Origin: Bacillota bacterium
GTDB lineage: Bacteria; Bacillota; Clostridia; Christensenellales; Aristaeellaceae
Reading direction: 5' to 3'
Assembly: GCA_023398575.1 (NCBI GenBank)
Contig: JAEWSC010000095.1
Coordinates: 76,829 to 140,828 of the forward strand
DNA: 64,000 nt
Within the stretch, counting starts at the first letter, position 1. Every line of letters begins with the position of its first letter. Position numbers and translations under genes: made by a program. A model generated the notes under the pieces. That model ran no database searches. It saw only the letters and a list, made by a program, of their open reading frames with translations, and had not been told where the DNA came from. Below, in pieces: positions 51,097 to 60,620 of this stretch.

Positions 51097-52089
51097 ATGG
51101 GTAAAGGGAAATATATTGTAAGACGCCTTGGGTTGGCTGCGATCACGCTGTTTTTGATCACCTTTGTGGTGTTCTTTGTGATACAGCTGCCTCCAGGTGA
51201 TTATGTAGATACCTTGGTCGCCAAAATGATCGCTGAAGGTGAGCGTGTTACACCGCAGGAGATTAACAGCCTCAAGGAAGTTTATGGCGTCAACCGGCCG
51301 TTTTTGGTTCAATATGTAACCTGGTTGGGCGGCGTGCTGACAGGTGACTGGGGCACATCCTTCTATTACAATCAGGATATCCTGGTCAAGATCGGCGAAA
51401 CGCTGGGTATTACGCTGACCCTGTCTATTTGCACCATGCTCTTTACCTATCTTGTATCCATACCTATTGCCATCTACTCCGCAAAACATCAGTATAAAAT
51501 CGGTGATTATCTGTTTACTTTTATCGGATTTATTGGTATGGCTATCCCCAATTTTTTGTTTGCCATTCTATTAATGTACGGATCCTTCAAGCTCTTTGGC
51601 GATCCGCTGATGGGTTTGCCGGATCATGGAATCACATCCTTTGCCACTTTTTTAGAGTGGGTCAAGCGTATGTTGATCCCCATCTTCGTTATTGGCACCA
51701 GTGGTACCTGCGGTCTAATCCGCACCATCCGTGCCCAGATGCTCGATGAGCAGAGCCAACCTTATGTCTTGGCGCTTCGGGCAAAGGGCGTCAGTGAAAA
51801 AGCAATTACTTTCAAGTATCAAATGCGGGCTGTACTCAATCCCATTGTCAGCGGCCTGGGTGGTATGATTTCCGGTATTTTTAATGGAAGTACCATCACA
51901 GCGATCGTGCTGATGCTGCCCACCATGGGCCCAGTGCTGCTCAAAGCGCTGCAGACGCAGGATATTTATCTTTCTGGTGGCATCCTCTTAATATCAGCCA
52001 TGCTGGTGGTTGTCGGCAACCTGGTTTCCGACCTGCTACTGGCGGTACTGGATCCGCGTATTAAACTGTTGGAGGAGAAGTCTCAATGA
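51097..52089 (+). CDS. ABC transporter permease, Opp/Dpp B-type (operon 2)
   Basis: 330 residues from ATG 51097 after GAGAGGGG. The longer frame from 50971 lies in repeat copy B and is rejected. Six membrane helices; it starts KYIVRRLGLAAITLFLI, with VYGVNRPFLVQYVTWLGGVL and the EAA loop region LDEQSQPYVLALRAKGVSE. Channel subunit; it overlaps the next gene by 4 bases (ATGA). Confidence 0.94.
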   Translation: MGKGKYIVRRLGLAAITLFLITFVVFFVIQLPPGDYVDTLVAKMIAEGERVTPQEINSLKEVYGVNRPFLVQYVTWLGGVLTGDWGTSFYYNQDILVKIGETLGITLTLSICTMLFTYLVSIPIAIYSAKHQYKIGDYLFTFIGFIGMAIPNFLFAILLMYGSFKLFGDPLMGLPDHGITSFATFLEWVKRMLIPIFVIGTSGTCGLIRTIRAQMLDEQSQPYVLALRAKGVSEKAITFKYQMRAVLNPIVSGLGGMISGIFNGSTITAIVLMLPTMGPVLLKALQTQDIYLSGGILLISAMLVVVGNLVSDLLLAVLDPRIKLLEEKSQ

Positions 52090-53264
52090 GCCTGCATGAA
52101 GCATCTGCTCCCGGCGCCCTCTCCCCAAAGGAACAGCGGGCCTTGGAAAAGAAAAGAAGGAAACAGGAAAAGTACTACCTTTCTTCGCAATGGAAACTGA
52201 TGGGCCGCAAGCTCATTCGCCATAAGCTGGCTGTAATCAGCTTTATTATCCTAGGGGTGCTGTATTTCTGCGCCATTTTTGCACCCTTTTTATCACCCAA
52301 GGGGCTGGAGGATTATTCCGGTTCTTACTCAGATGCGCCGCCGACGAGAATCCACTTGTATCACAATGGTGAATTTGTCGGGCCTTTTGTCTATAGGTAT
52401 TCCATTGCACGTGACTTGTATGAAAACAAGATATTTTCGGAAGATACTTCTCAACCTTATCCTCTGCAGTTTTTTGTCAAAGGTGCTCCTTATAAGCTGC
52501 TGGGCGTGATTCCGTGGGATATACACCTGTTTAGTGTGGACAACACCAACCTGCCAAAGGGGAAAGATCCTACCCAGGCGCTTTTGTTCGGTGCGGATAA
52601 ACTGGGCCGCGATCTATTCTCCCGTGTGCTTTTGGGCAGCCAGATATCGCTGACCGTGCCGCTTTTGGGAACGCTGATTTCCTTTATGCTGGCTGTGATT
52701 ATCGGCAGTATTTCCGGCTATTACGGCGGTATCGTGGATATCGTTATCCAGCGCATCATTGAAGTGCTGTCGTCCTTCCCAACACTTCCGCTGTGGATGG
52801 CCCTCTCGGCCGCTATACCTGCCGGCATACCAGTAGAACAAGTTTTTATTCTCATAACCATCATCATGAGCTTGCTCAGTTGGCCAGGACTGGCGCGCAC
52901 AGTGCGCTCGAAGTTCCTGTCGCTGAAGAAAGAAAACTTTGTTCTGGCGGCAAGGCTATCCGGCGTGTCTGATGCGGCAATCATCCGCCGGCATCTGGTA
53001 CCCGGCTTTATGAGCTATCTGATTGTAAATTTAACACTGGGCGTGCCTCAAATGATTCTGGGCGAAACCTCCATGAGCTTTCTGGGTCTTGGCATGCGTG
53101 CCCCGGCTACCAGTTGGGGGGTGCTGCTGCAAGAGTGCCAGTCCATCGGCAACATTGCCAACTGCCCCTGGAAGCTGATTCCGCTTCTGTTTGTGGGGTT
53201 GGCCGTACTTGCTTTCAACTTCCTGGGAGACGGCCTGCGGGATGCAGCCGATCCGTATAAGTAA
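52086..53264 (+). CDS. ABC transporter permease, Opp/Dpp C-type with insert (operon 2)
   Basis: 392 residues, nearly 100 longer than usual. After the first membrane helix there is an extracytoplasmic insert (about residues 75-150) holding GPFVYRYSIARDL. The normal core with LFGADKLGRDLFSRVLLGSQ, the EAA region and six helices then follows. This extended C-type permease is found with long family 5 binding proteins in several Firmicutes and may dock that protein. It lies between the B-type permease and the ATPase genes. Confidence 0.93.
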   Translation: MSLHEASAPGALSPKEQRALEKKRRKQEKYYLSSQWKLMGRKLIRHKLAVISFIILGVLYFCAIFAPFLSPKGLEDYSGSYSDAPPTRIHLYHNGEFVGPFVYRYSIARDLYENKIFSEDTSQPYPLQFFVKGAPYKLLGVIPWDIHLFSVDNTNLPKGKDPTQALLFGADKLGRDLFSRVLLGSQISLTVPLLGTLISFMLAVIIGSISGYYGGIVDIVIQRIIEVLSSFPTLPLWMALSAAIPAGIPVEQVFILITIIMSLLSWPGLARTVRSKFLSLKKENFVLAARLSGVSDAAIIRRHLVPGFMSYLIVNLTLGVPQMILGETSMSFLGLGMRAPATSWGVLLQECQSIGNIANCPWKLIPLLFVGLAVLAFNFLGDGLRDAADPYK

Positions 53265-53273
53265 GGGGTGAGG

Positions 53274-54305
53274 ATGATGAAGGAATTGGAACAGACCGTA
53301 CTTTCGGTAAAGGACCTTCACATCAGCATCGGGCTGGATGAAGGACTGCTTGTTCCTGTCCGGGGCGTTGATTTTTCATTAAAGGCCAATGAAACATTAG
53401 GCCTGGTGGGTGAATCTGGCTGCGGAAAGAGTTTGACTTGCAAAGCCCTGCTTGGCATTAACAGCAAAAACTGCAAGACAACGGGCAAGATTGACTTTAC
53501 TGACGATAAAGGCAAAACCATGGACCTGCTGACTTTAAAGCCGGGCAGCAAGGAAATACGCGATATACGCGGCAGCAGCATCGCCATGATCTTTCAGGAG
53601 CCTATGAGCGCCTTCTCTCCGCTTTACACGGTGGGCAGCCAACTGGCTGAAAGCGCGCGCATTCATTTGAACAAGAGCAAGCCTGAAGCAAAAAAGCTGG
53701 TCTTGGATGCCATGAAGAGGGTAGGCATCGCCAACCCGGAAAAACGCTTTGATCAGCATCCTCACGAGTTTTCGGGCGGCATGCTTCAAAGAGCGCTGAT
53801 CGCCATGGCGCTTATCTGCAATCCCCGCATTTTGATTGCCGATGAGCCTACTACCGCGTTGGATGTTACCATACAGGCGCAGATATTGGATCTGCTCAAG
53901 CAGTTGCAAAAGGATTTTGGCATGTCCATCCTCTACATCACCCATGACCTTGGCACCGTGGCGCAAATCTGCGACCGGGTAGCAGTGATGTATTTGGGCC
54001 GTATTATAGAAACAGGACCGACCATGGAAATCTTTAAAAATCCAGTCCATCCTTACACGCGAGGCTTGATCGGCTCGGTCCACAAGATCGGCGGCGGCAA
54101 GGAGCGGCTGTTCTCCATCGAGGGTCATGTGCCCTTGGCGATGAATTTGGATGACCGCTGCGGATTTTATGACCGCTGCACGTTTCGGGGGGCGCAGTGC
54201 TTAGGGTGCGATCCAAAGCTTATTAAAGTGGGCGATGATCACTATGCCGCATGTTATCTGCCCTGGGAGCAGACGATAAAAGGGGAGGGGGAGAGCAATG
54301 GCTGA
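53274..54305 (+). CDS. ABC transporter ATPase, OppD type (operon 2)
   Basis: 343 residues from ATG 53274; ATG 53277 is equally possible and GTG 53268 less so. Walker A GESGCGKSL, signature FSGGMLQRALIAMAL, Walker B ILIADEPTTALD and a C-terminal Cys-rich stretch (CGFYDRCTFRGAQCLGC) identify it. It powers import with its OppF-type partner, whose start it overlaps by 8 bases. Confidence 0.94.
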   Translation: MMKELEQTVLSVKDLHISIGLDEGLLVPVRGVDFSLKANETLGLVGESGCGKSLTCKALLGINSKNCKTTGKIDFTDDKGKTMDLLTLKPGSKEIRDIRGSSIAMIFQEPMSAFSPLYTVGSQLAESARIHLNKSKPEAKKLVLDAMKRVGIANPEKRFDQHPHEFSGGMLQRALIAMALICNPRILIADEPTTALDVTIQAQILDLLKQLQKDFGMSILYITHDLGTVAQICDRVAVMYLGRIIETGPTMEIFKNPVHPYTRGLIGSVHKIGGGKERLFSIEGHVPLAMNLDDRCGFYDRCTFRGAQCLGCDPKLIKVGDDHYAACYLPWEQTIKGEGESNG

Positions 54306-55296
54306 GGCGATATTAAAGGTGGAAGGCCTTAGCATGGTATTCTCCTCTGGAAAGACCAATGTCAAGGCAGTAAACAACGTCAGCTTCACGGTGAACGCCG
54401 GCGAGACGGTGGGCATTGTGGGCGAGTCTGGCTGCGGAAAGACCACCCTGGGCCGCTGTATTGTAAAGGCTTATGACGCTACGGCAGGAAAGGTTCTCTA
54501 CCGTGCTGCGGATGGCGTGGAATATGATCTGCAAAGGATATCAAAAAAGCAGCTGCAGGGTCTTCGCAAGGAAGTGCAGATGATCTTTCAGGATCCATTT
54601 TCCTCCTTGGACCCCAGAATGACGGTGTATGATATTATCTCAGAGCCCTTGAAAGCCAATTTTCCCAAAATGCCAAAAAAGGAAATGGAAGAACGAGTCA
54701 AGGCCATGGCCGAAAAGGTAGGCCTGAACCCCAGCTACTTGAAACGGTATCCCCACGCGTTTTCCGGCGGGCAGCGGCAGCGAATCGGCATCGCCAGGGC
54801 GCTGGTGCTCTATCCAAGGCTGATCATATGTGACGAAGCCGTTTCCGCACTGGATGTGTCGGTACAGGCCCAAGTAATCAATTTGTTGAAAGACCTGCAA
54901 AAGGAAATGAATCTTACCTATATCTTTATCAGCCATGACTTGTCGGTGGTGGAGCATATTTCTGACAAGGTGGGCGTCATGTATCTTGGCAAGATCGTGG
55001 AGTTCGCGCCAACAGATAATCTGTTCGCCGCCCCCCTGCACCCCTATACCGAGGCGCTATTGTCAGCAGTACCGGTAGCCGATCCAACCATCACCATGCA
55101 GCGTATCCCCTTGGAAGGGGAAATTCCCAACCCTGCCAATGCACCTTCGGGCTGCTACTTCCATACCAGGTGCCGGTATTGCACCGAGATATGCAAAGAG
55201 AAGGAAACGCAGTTTGTTGAGGCCGAAGGTCGACGGTATGTAGCCTGCCACCTAAGCGGGGAATTATCACTCAAGGGCATTACCGCTGCATCATAA
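54298..55296 (+). CDS. ABC transporter ATPase, OppF type (operon 2)
   Basis: 332 residues. Walker A GESGCGKTT, signature FSGGQRQRIGIARAL, Walker B LIICDEAVSALD (Glu-Ala in place of the usual Glu-Pro) and C-terminal GCYFHTRCRYCTEIC. It is the last transporter gene of the operon; no terminator is seen in the 80 bases before the HAD gene, so that gene may be co-transcribed. Confidence 0.94.
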   Translation: MAEAILKVEGLSMVFSSGKTNVKAVNNVSFTVNAGETVGIVGESGCGKTTLGRCIVKAYDATAGKVLYRAADGVEYDLQRISKKQLQGLRKEVQMIFQDPFSSLDPRMTVYDIISEPLKANFPKMPKKEMEERVKAMAEKVGLNPSYLKRYPHAFSGGQRQRIGIARALVLYPRLIICDEAVSALDVSVQAQVINLLKDLQKEMNLTYIFISHDLSVVEHISDKVGVMYLGKIVEFAPTDNLFAAPLHPYTEALLSAVPVADPTITMQRIPLEGEIPNPANAPSGCYFHTRCRYCTEICKEKETQFVEAEGRRYVACHLSGELSLKGITAAS

Positions 55297-55376
55297 GGGG
55301 TGGGGTGGGCAAGCCAAACAGGCATAGTAAAGATAGCCGCGGGATGACAGATGGCGGCGGATAGGATACAATAAGA

Positions 55377-55949
55377 ATGGATAGAGAACTGATTGTGTTT
55401 ATTGATTGCGGCGATACGATTGTGGACGAGTCCACTCAAGTGTTTGCCGAAGGTGAAATCGTATTAAAGGCAGATTGCATACCAGGCTCTGATGAAGCGC
55501 TCAAGCAGCTTAAAAAAGAGGGCTATCGTATAGCGCTGGTAGCCGACGGGCGGACGGAATCCTTTCAGAATATTTTCCGTGAGCTGAAGCTTAGTCATAT
55601 TTTTGATGCCTGGATTATATCTGAAGAGGTCGGCGTCTGCAAACCGGATGCACGCATGTTTTTGACCGCTCTTGAAAAAATGCATCTGACCCAGGAAGAT
55701 GCCAACCGCATTGTGATGATTGGCAATAACCTGAAGCGGGATGTGCTGGGTGCCAACAGAATGGGGATTACGTCAATTCTGCTAAGCTTCAGCCCTCGGT
55801 ATGTGATGCAGCCGGAGACGGCGGAAGAGACACCTGATTATGTAGTGGCCATGCCTTGTGAGCTTCCGGATTTGATTCATCAGTTGGAATTACAACTTAA
55901 GAATCGGCGGATACTGGCAATGGATCAAAGCAGCAGCATGGCCCTTTGA
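55377..55949 (+). CDS. HAD superfamily hydrolase
   Basis: 190 residues. Motif I is VFIDCGDTIVD: nucleophile Asp10, but the +2 position is Gly11-Gly12 type rather than the usual Asp, and Asp13 follows. Motif III Lys lies in VGVCKPDARMF and motif IV in MIGNNLKRDVLGANRMGI. It is likely a phosphatase for a small phosphorylated metabolite. No convincing ribosome site precedes ATG 55377. It sits between the transporter and the AraC regulator and probably works on the product of the imported substrate. Confidence 0.85.
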   Translation: MDRELIVFIDCGDTIVDESTQVFAEGEIVLKADCIPGSDEALKQLKKEGYRIALVADGRTESFQNIFRELKLSHIFDAWIISEEVGVCKPDARMFLTALEKMHLTQEDANRIVMIGNNLKRDVLGANRMGITSILLSFSPRYVMQPETAEETPDYVVAMPCELPDLIHQLELQLKNRRILAMDQSSSMAL

Positions 55950-55970
55950 CAAGGGGAGGGAGTCATAGCT

Positions 55971-56957
55971 TTGGATGAAACACCCATCAAAAACGGAACC
56001 ATACACATTAGCAGCAAGTCGCATCTGAACTTGACCTTTAACCTGTATCAGTGCGGCAGTAACGAGATTGCGCCGGGGGGAATTCTGTCCATTAAAGCAA
56101 CAGATACCTTTACGCTGGTGTATGTGAATCAAGGTTCCGCATGTCTGGAGTGCAACAGCCTTGGGTATAAGCTCAACGCCTCTCATGGCTTTTTTTCCTT
56201 TCCTGATTTGAGCTATGAGCTTAAAAATGTGGACAATGAGCCGCTGTGCGTTACGTGGCTTTGCTTTTCGGGATATATGGTGGAGAATTATTTGAACCGC
56301 GCCAATATTACGAGAACAAAGCCGGTATTCTCTGATGTTGAGGGAATGGCGGGGGAAAAGCTGTCACGGCTGTATGCCGCTGCCCATAAGCTGCCTAACC
56401 GGTACTGCCGCATGGTGTCCATACTGTATGATATCTTTAGCTATCTGTTAGATGTGAACCCCACCAAGCAAAGTGACAGTTATGTAGATAACGCCGATTT
56501 TTTTGCAGTCAAGGCTGTGGATTTCATTGAGCATAATTACACCAGAGATATTGCGGTGGAGGATATAGCCAACTCTCTTGGTATATCCAAAAAGCATTTG
56601 TACAGCATCTTCAACGATACATTGAAGATATCACCCAAGCAGTACCTGATCTATTATCGAATTGACAAGGCGTGTATGCGGCTGCAATTAAGCTCCCAGT
56701 CGGTGATGGAGATATCGGAATCGGTGGGGTACACCAACCAGTTTTACTTCGCCAAGGAGTTTAAGCGCCTGACGGGGATGACGCCCAGCGAATATAGAAA
56801 GAATCCCCACCCCCAGGACTTATTCCATTACCGCACCTTCGTGCCTACATTGAGGGAAAAATACAACGACAGGGCACTGGACTTACCCTTTGAGGAAAAC
56901 ATACTCTCCGTGTATTCACCGCCGCTGCCGGTAAACCAGCGTAACCCCAAAACATAA
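55971..56957 (+). CDS. AraC family transcriptional regulator
   Basis: 328 residues from TTG 55971, about 9 bases after AGGGGAGGG. The N-terminal cupin-like sensing domain spans about 1-150. The C-terminal double helix-turn-helix (about 180-280) contains VEDIANSLGISKKHLYSIF and ISESVGYTNQFYFAKEFKRL. It most likely senses a sugar-type inducer and controls the transporter/hydrolase island (45355-55949); the inverted repeat at 48489-48638 is a candidate site. It lies 21 bases after the HAD gene and converges with iolE. Confidence 0.92.
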   Translation: MDETPIKNGTIHISSKSHLNLTFNLYQCGSNEIAPGGILSIKATDTFTLVYVNQGSACLECNSLGYKLNASHGFFSFPDLSYELKNVDNEPLCVTWLCFSGYMVENYLNRANITRTKPVFSDVEGMAGEKLSRLYAAAHKLPNRYCRMVSILYDIFSYLLDVNPTKQSDSYVDNADFFAVKAVDFIEHNYTRDIAVEDIANSLGISKKHLYSIFNDTLKISPKQYLIYYRIDKACMRLQLSSQSVMEISESVGYTNQFYFAKEFKRLTGMTPSEYRKNPHPQDLFHYRTFVPTLREKYNDRALDLPFEENILSVYSPPLPVNQRNPKT

Positions 56958-56983
56958 GCTTGCTTTGCAGACATAGATAGAAG

Positions 56984-57017
56984 ACCGCCCCCTGGCAAAT
57001 GTTTGTCAGAGGGCGGT
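56984..57017. terminator. Terminator between araC and iolE
   Basis: ACCGCCC (56984-56990) pairs with GGGCGGT (57011-57017), with an inner CTG/CAG. It serves converging transcripts; there is no strong T-tract on the plus strand. Confidence 0.6.
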
Positions 57018-57040
57018 TCATTAATGTATGGGAGTGGGTG

Positions 57041-57937
57041 TTATAACCCTGTTTTCTCCCGGATATAGCGGCGGGCTTTGACGGCATACTCAAAGGGGTT
57101 CGCTTTGGCGGGGTCTTGCTCGGCTTCGACGACCACCCAGCCTGCGTAATCCTCCTTGGCAAGAACATCAAAGATGGGGGCGAAGTCCACATCACCATCG
57201 CCAGGCACGGTGAACACGCCTGCGCGTACGGCGGTGAGAAAGCTCCAGCCCTCTTTTTCCGCTTGGGCACGCACGCTTTGGCGTACATCCTTCAAATGCA
57301 CGTGACGGATGCGGTGCACATACTTTTTGAGCACCGGCAGGGGATCAATGCCAGCGAAGGTCAAATGGCCGGAGTCGAACAGCAAGTAAACAAGATCGGG
57401 ATCAGTTAAGGACATGAGGGTATCGATTTCCTCAGCGGTCTGTATGCCGGTGCCCATGTGGTGATGAATGGTGAGGGTCATGCCAACGTCTTTTGCCAAA
57501 CGGCCAAGCTCGTTATAGCCCTCCGCTACTGCTTTCCACTGTTCGCGAGTGTAAACAGGCTTATCCGCCCCGAAGATATTCAGGGGTTTGCCCTGAATGG
57601 AATTGCCCTGCTCGCTGGCGCCAATGATCTTTGCGCCAAGGGCGTTCAGGCGGTCGCGGTGGGCAATAAAGGCATTCTTTGTTACCTCAAAAGGCTCTGA
57701 CGTGAACAGGCTGGAAAACCAGGCGTTGCAGATTTGAAGACCCCGTACGTCCAGGTAGTGCTTTAAAACTGCCGGGTCCTGGGGATATTTGTTGCCGATT
57801 TCGCTGCCGGTAAAGCCGGCCAGCGCCATCTCGCTGATGCATTGCTCAAAGGTGTTTTCTCCGCCAAGATCAGGCAGGTCATCGTTAGTCCAGCCGATAG
57901 GCGCGATGGCAAGCTTTACTTTTTTCGGGTCCAGCAT
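57041..57937 (-). CDS. iolE: Inosose (2-keto-myo-inositol) dehydratase
   Basis: 298 residues, a TIM-barrel AP-endonuclease-2-like enzyme. IolE blocks: APIGWTNDDLPDLGGENTF, MALAGFTGSEIGNKYP, MTLTIHHHMGTG, LLFDSGHLTFAG and VPGDGDVDFAPIF. It converts scyllo-inosose to 3D-trihydroxycyclohexane-1,2-dione, step 2 of myo-inositol breakdown, using a divalent metal. It is the last gene of the iol operon, 22 bases after iolD, ending at the hairpin before araC. Confidence 0.96.
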   Translation of the reverse strand: MLDPKKVKLAIAPIGWTNDDLPDLGGENTFEQCISEMALAGFTGSEIGNKYPQDPAVLKHYLDVRGLQICNAWFSSLFTSEPFEVTKNAFIAHRDRLNALGAKIIGASEQGNSIQGKPLNIFGADKPVYTREQWKAVAEGYNELGRLAKDVGMTLTIHHHMGTGIQTAEEIDTLMSLTDPDLVYLLFDSGHLTFAGIDPLPVLKKYVHRIRHVHLKDVRQSVRAQAEKEGWSFLTAVRAGVFTVPGDGDVDFAPIFDVLAKEDYAGWVVVEAEQDPAKANPFEYAVKARRYIREKTGL

Positions 57938-57959
57938 AGGTGTTACCCCTTTCGTTTGC

Positions 57960-59813
57960 TTACATCTCTCTGACTTCTCTTACATGCTCCCGCATATCCA
58001 TGTAGGCTGCCTGTACCCGCTCTTGGGTAGATACTTCTGCCACACCAACCCTCCACCAGCCCTCAAAGCCGGGGGTCATGGTGCGGGGCAGCACCTTGAT
58101 GTCATACAGAACGGGCTTGCTTTGGGTCTTCGCATCCTTCAGCGCGGCGCGAAGCTCTTCCACCGTGGTGACGGTGTAAGCCTTCAAGCCATAGCTTTCG
58201 GCGTTTTTGGCAAAGTCCATGGGCATCAGTGCGCCGTCCAACTCGCCGGTCTCCGGATTGCGGAAACGGAACACGGTGCCAAAGGTATCGTTGCCTTGGT
58301 TGTTTTGCAGGTTTTCGATGCAGCCCCAGCCGGCGTTGTCAAACAGGCAAAAATGCACCTTCAGCCCTTCCTGCAGCGCTGTAACCATTTCGCTGTGGGC
58401 CATTAAATACGTGCCGTCGCCAAAGAAGGTATACACCTCCTTGTCTGGGCAGGCCAGCTTGACGCCAACAGCACCATTGATTTCGTACCCCATATTGGAA
58501 AAACCATATTCCATGTGATAGGTGCAGGGATCACCGGAGCGCCACAGCCGCTGCATGTCTCCAGGCAGACTGCCGGCGGAGCCTACTGCAATGTCGGAGG
58601 CGGCCATGAAACGGTTGATTTCGCCCAAGGCCATGGTCTGGGAAAGGCCATCGCCCATGTCTTGACTGTAGTAGCCATCCACGATAGCATCCCATTCCGT
58701 TTTGGCTGCCGTAATGTCATTGCCAAAGGCGGATTTGTAGCCATCCAGCGCCTCGGTCAGGGAGAGGAGCGCTTCTCTGGCATCGGCAATGATGGGTTCA
58801 CCATTCATTTTCACGGCGTCAAAGGGACAGATGTTGATGGACAGGATTTTTGCATCCTCTTTGAACAGCCACTTGGAGCAGGTGGTGAAATCGCTTAAGC
58901 GTGTTCCGACAGCGATAATCAGGTCTGCTGTTTTGGCGATGACGTTGGCGGCTTTTCCACCGGTGACGCCAATGCCGCCAAGGTTTAGCGGATGATTCCA
59001 AGGCAGCACGCCTTTGCCCGCCTGTGTCTCGGAAAAGGGAATGCCTGTGTTTTCACAAAAGGCTTTCAGCGCATCTCCTGCTTCACTGTAGCGGACGCCG
59101 CCGCCGCAGATGACAAGCGGGCGTTTGGCGGCCTTCACCAGATCGAGAACCCTGTTAAGCTGGGGCTGGGAAAGAGGACGTCTATCTAGGTGCCACACCC
59201 TGTGCTTAAAGAATTCAACGGGATAATCATAGGCTTCGCCCTCCACATCCTGGGGCATGGCCAGGCATACGGCGCCCGTATCCGCCGGATCGGTTAAAAC
59301 CCGCATGGCGTGGATGGCGGCGCTCATCAATTGCTCGGGCCTTTGAATGCGGTCCCAATAGTGGCATACGCCCCGGAAGGCATCTGTCACGGTGGTGGAG
59401 AAGCTATCGAAGAATTCTGCCTGCTGAAGTACCGGGTCGGGCTGCCGGCTGGCAAAGGTATCGCCGGGCAATAGCAATAGGGGAATGCGGTTGGCGGTGG
59501 CACAGCCGGCAGCGGTGACCATATTCATGGCGCCAGGGCCGATGCTGGATACGCATGGAATGATTTCCCTGCGGTTTTTTTGCTTGGCAAAGGCCATGGC
59601 TGCCAGCGCCATGTTCTGCTCATTCTTGCCTTGCAAAAAGCGTATGTTGTGGCCTCCCTGAGATAAGGCCTGGCCAACGCCTACCACGCAGCCGTGGCCG
59701 AACACGCCAAAGATGTTGTTCACAAACTTGGTCTTTATGCCGTCCAGTTCCACATACTGCTGATCCAAAAAGCGCACCAGTGCCTGGGCCATGGTCAAAC
59801 GGATGCGTTCCAT
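57960..59813 (-). CDS. iolD: 3D-(3,5/4)-trihydroxycyclohexane-1,2-dione acylhydrolase
   Basis: 617 residues, a thiamine diphosphate enzyme of the acetolactate-synthase superfamily. The N-terminal PYR domain has VNNIFGVFGHGCVVGVGQAL, the middle domain VICGGGVRYSEAG, and the C-terminal PP domain GDGTYLMAHSEMVTALQEG with the ThDP/Mg motif. It opens the ring of the diketone to 5-deoxy-glucuronate, step 3 of the pathway. Its ATG directly abuts the iolB stop, so the ribosome site AAAGGAAGG lies within iolB. Confidence 0.97.
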   Translation of the reverse strand: MERIRLTMAQALVRFLDQQYVELDGIKTKFVNNIFGVFGHGCVVGVGQALSQGGHNIRFLQGKNEQNMALAAMAFAKQKNRREIIPCVSSIGPGAMNMVTAAGCATANRIPLLLLPGDTFASRQPDPVLQQAEFFDSFSTTVTDAFRGVCHYWDRIQRPEQLMSAAIHAMRVLTDPADTGAVCLAMPQDVEGEAYDYPVEFFKHRVWHLDRRPLSQPQLNRVLDLVKAAKRPLVICGGGVRYSEAGDALKAFCENTGIPFSETQAGKGVLPWNHPLNLGGIGVTGGKAANVIAKTADLIIAVGTRLSDFTTCSKWLFKEDAKILSINICPFDAVKMNGEPIIADAREALLSLTEALDGYKSAFGNDITAAKTEWDAIVDGYYSQDMGDGLSQTMALGEINRFMAASDIAVGSAGSLPGDMQRLWRSGDPCTYHMEYGFSNMGYEINGAVGVKLACPDKEVYTFFGDGTYLMAHSEMVTALQEGLKVHFCLFDNAGWGCIENLQNNQGNDTFGTVFRFRNPETGELDGALMPMDFAKNAESYGLKAYTVTTVEELRAALKDAKTQSKPVLYDIKVLPRTMTPGFEGWWRVGVAEVSTQERVQAAYMDMREHVREVREM

Positions 59814-60620
59814 TTAGCCATCCTTCCTTTCGGGCCAGTATTTTGCGTCTTTTTCCTGCACCCACAGGTGCTCAGGAACAAAGGTGGGGGTGATGTAGGG
59901 CGCATCCTCCAGATGGCGTATCACCCACAGGTACCATAGGGCATAGCCCGGCGGTGTGCAATGGGGGTGGGTGAGGCCGGGTCGGATGAACACCGTATCA
60001 TTGGTATGCACCTTCGCCACATCCTCCCCCAGTTCTGCGTAACCAAAGCCATTTTCAGGGTTGGATTTGTAGTAGTAAATCTCTGGCTGGGGATGGTGGT
60101 GTGGGGGATAGCTGGACCACTTGCCTGGAAAGCCAATGACTTCGCCCAGCACAAGATTTGATAAAGGTGCGTTGCGCTTATCGAACACCGTGCGCACAAT
60201 ACGGGTGGAGGTATCATTCATCAAGCCTGCCCCGCGGTATTCATCCGCCGTGTCGGCAGGGAAATACCACTCGATGGGGAAGGTGGTCTCATTTTCCGTG
60301 CGCATGACGCAGATTTCGCTATCCTCGCTCAAGGCACGGATGATGACGGAGGTGTTTTTGTCAACGTGCAAAACATAAGGACCAACATCAAAGCAGTTTG
60401 CTCGGGAGAATTTTTTTTCCTCTGAACCCGCAGCAATGCTGATTTCGCCGTATGTAAGCAGATAGGCTTTTTCCAGCGGCCTTGCGTCTTCAAAGGTATC
60501 ACCCTTTTTCAGCCGCAGTACGCCAAAATCCATGCCTATATCCCCATGAATGCCGTCTATGGCGCTGATCTCGGTGTAGCCGAAGGCATGGGGGCCATTC
60601 GCCCTGCGAATGTCAGACAT
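59814..60620 (-). CDS. iolB: 5-deoxy-glucuronate isomerase
   Basis: 268 residues with a double cupin plan. Metal-binding His residues are in SYPPHHHPQPEIYYYK and FIRPGLTHPHCTPPGYALWY. It isomerises 5-deoxy-glucuronate to 2-deoxy-5-keto-gluconate, step 4 of inositol breakdown. It overlaps the end of iolG by 8 bases. The order iolG-iolB-iolD-iolE without gaps shows one mRNA. Confidence 0.96.
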   Translation of the reverse strand: MSDIRRANGPHAFGYTEISAIDGIHGDIGMDFGVLRLKKGDTFEDARPLEKAYLLTYGEISIAAGSEEKKFSRANCFDVGPYVLHVDKNTSVIIRALSEDSEICVMRTENETTFPIEWYFPADTADEYRGAGLMNDTSTRIVRTVFDKRNAPLSNLVLGEVIGFPGKWSSYPPHHHPQPEIYYYKSNPENGFGYAELGEDVAKVHTNDTVFIRPGLTHPHCTPPGYALWYLWVIRHLEDAPYITPTFVPEHLWVQEKDAKYWPERKDG

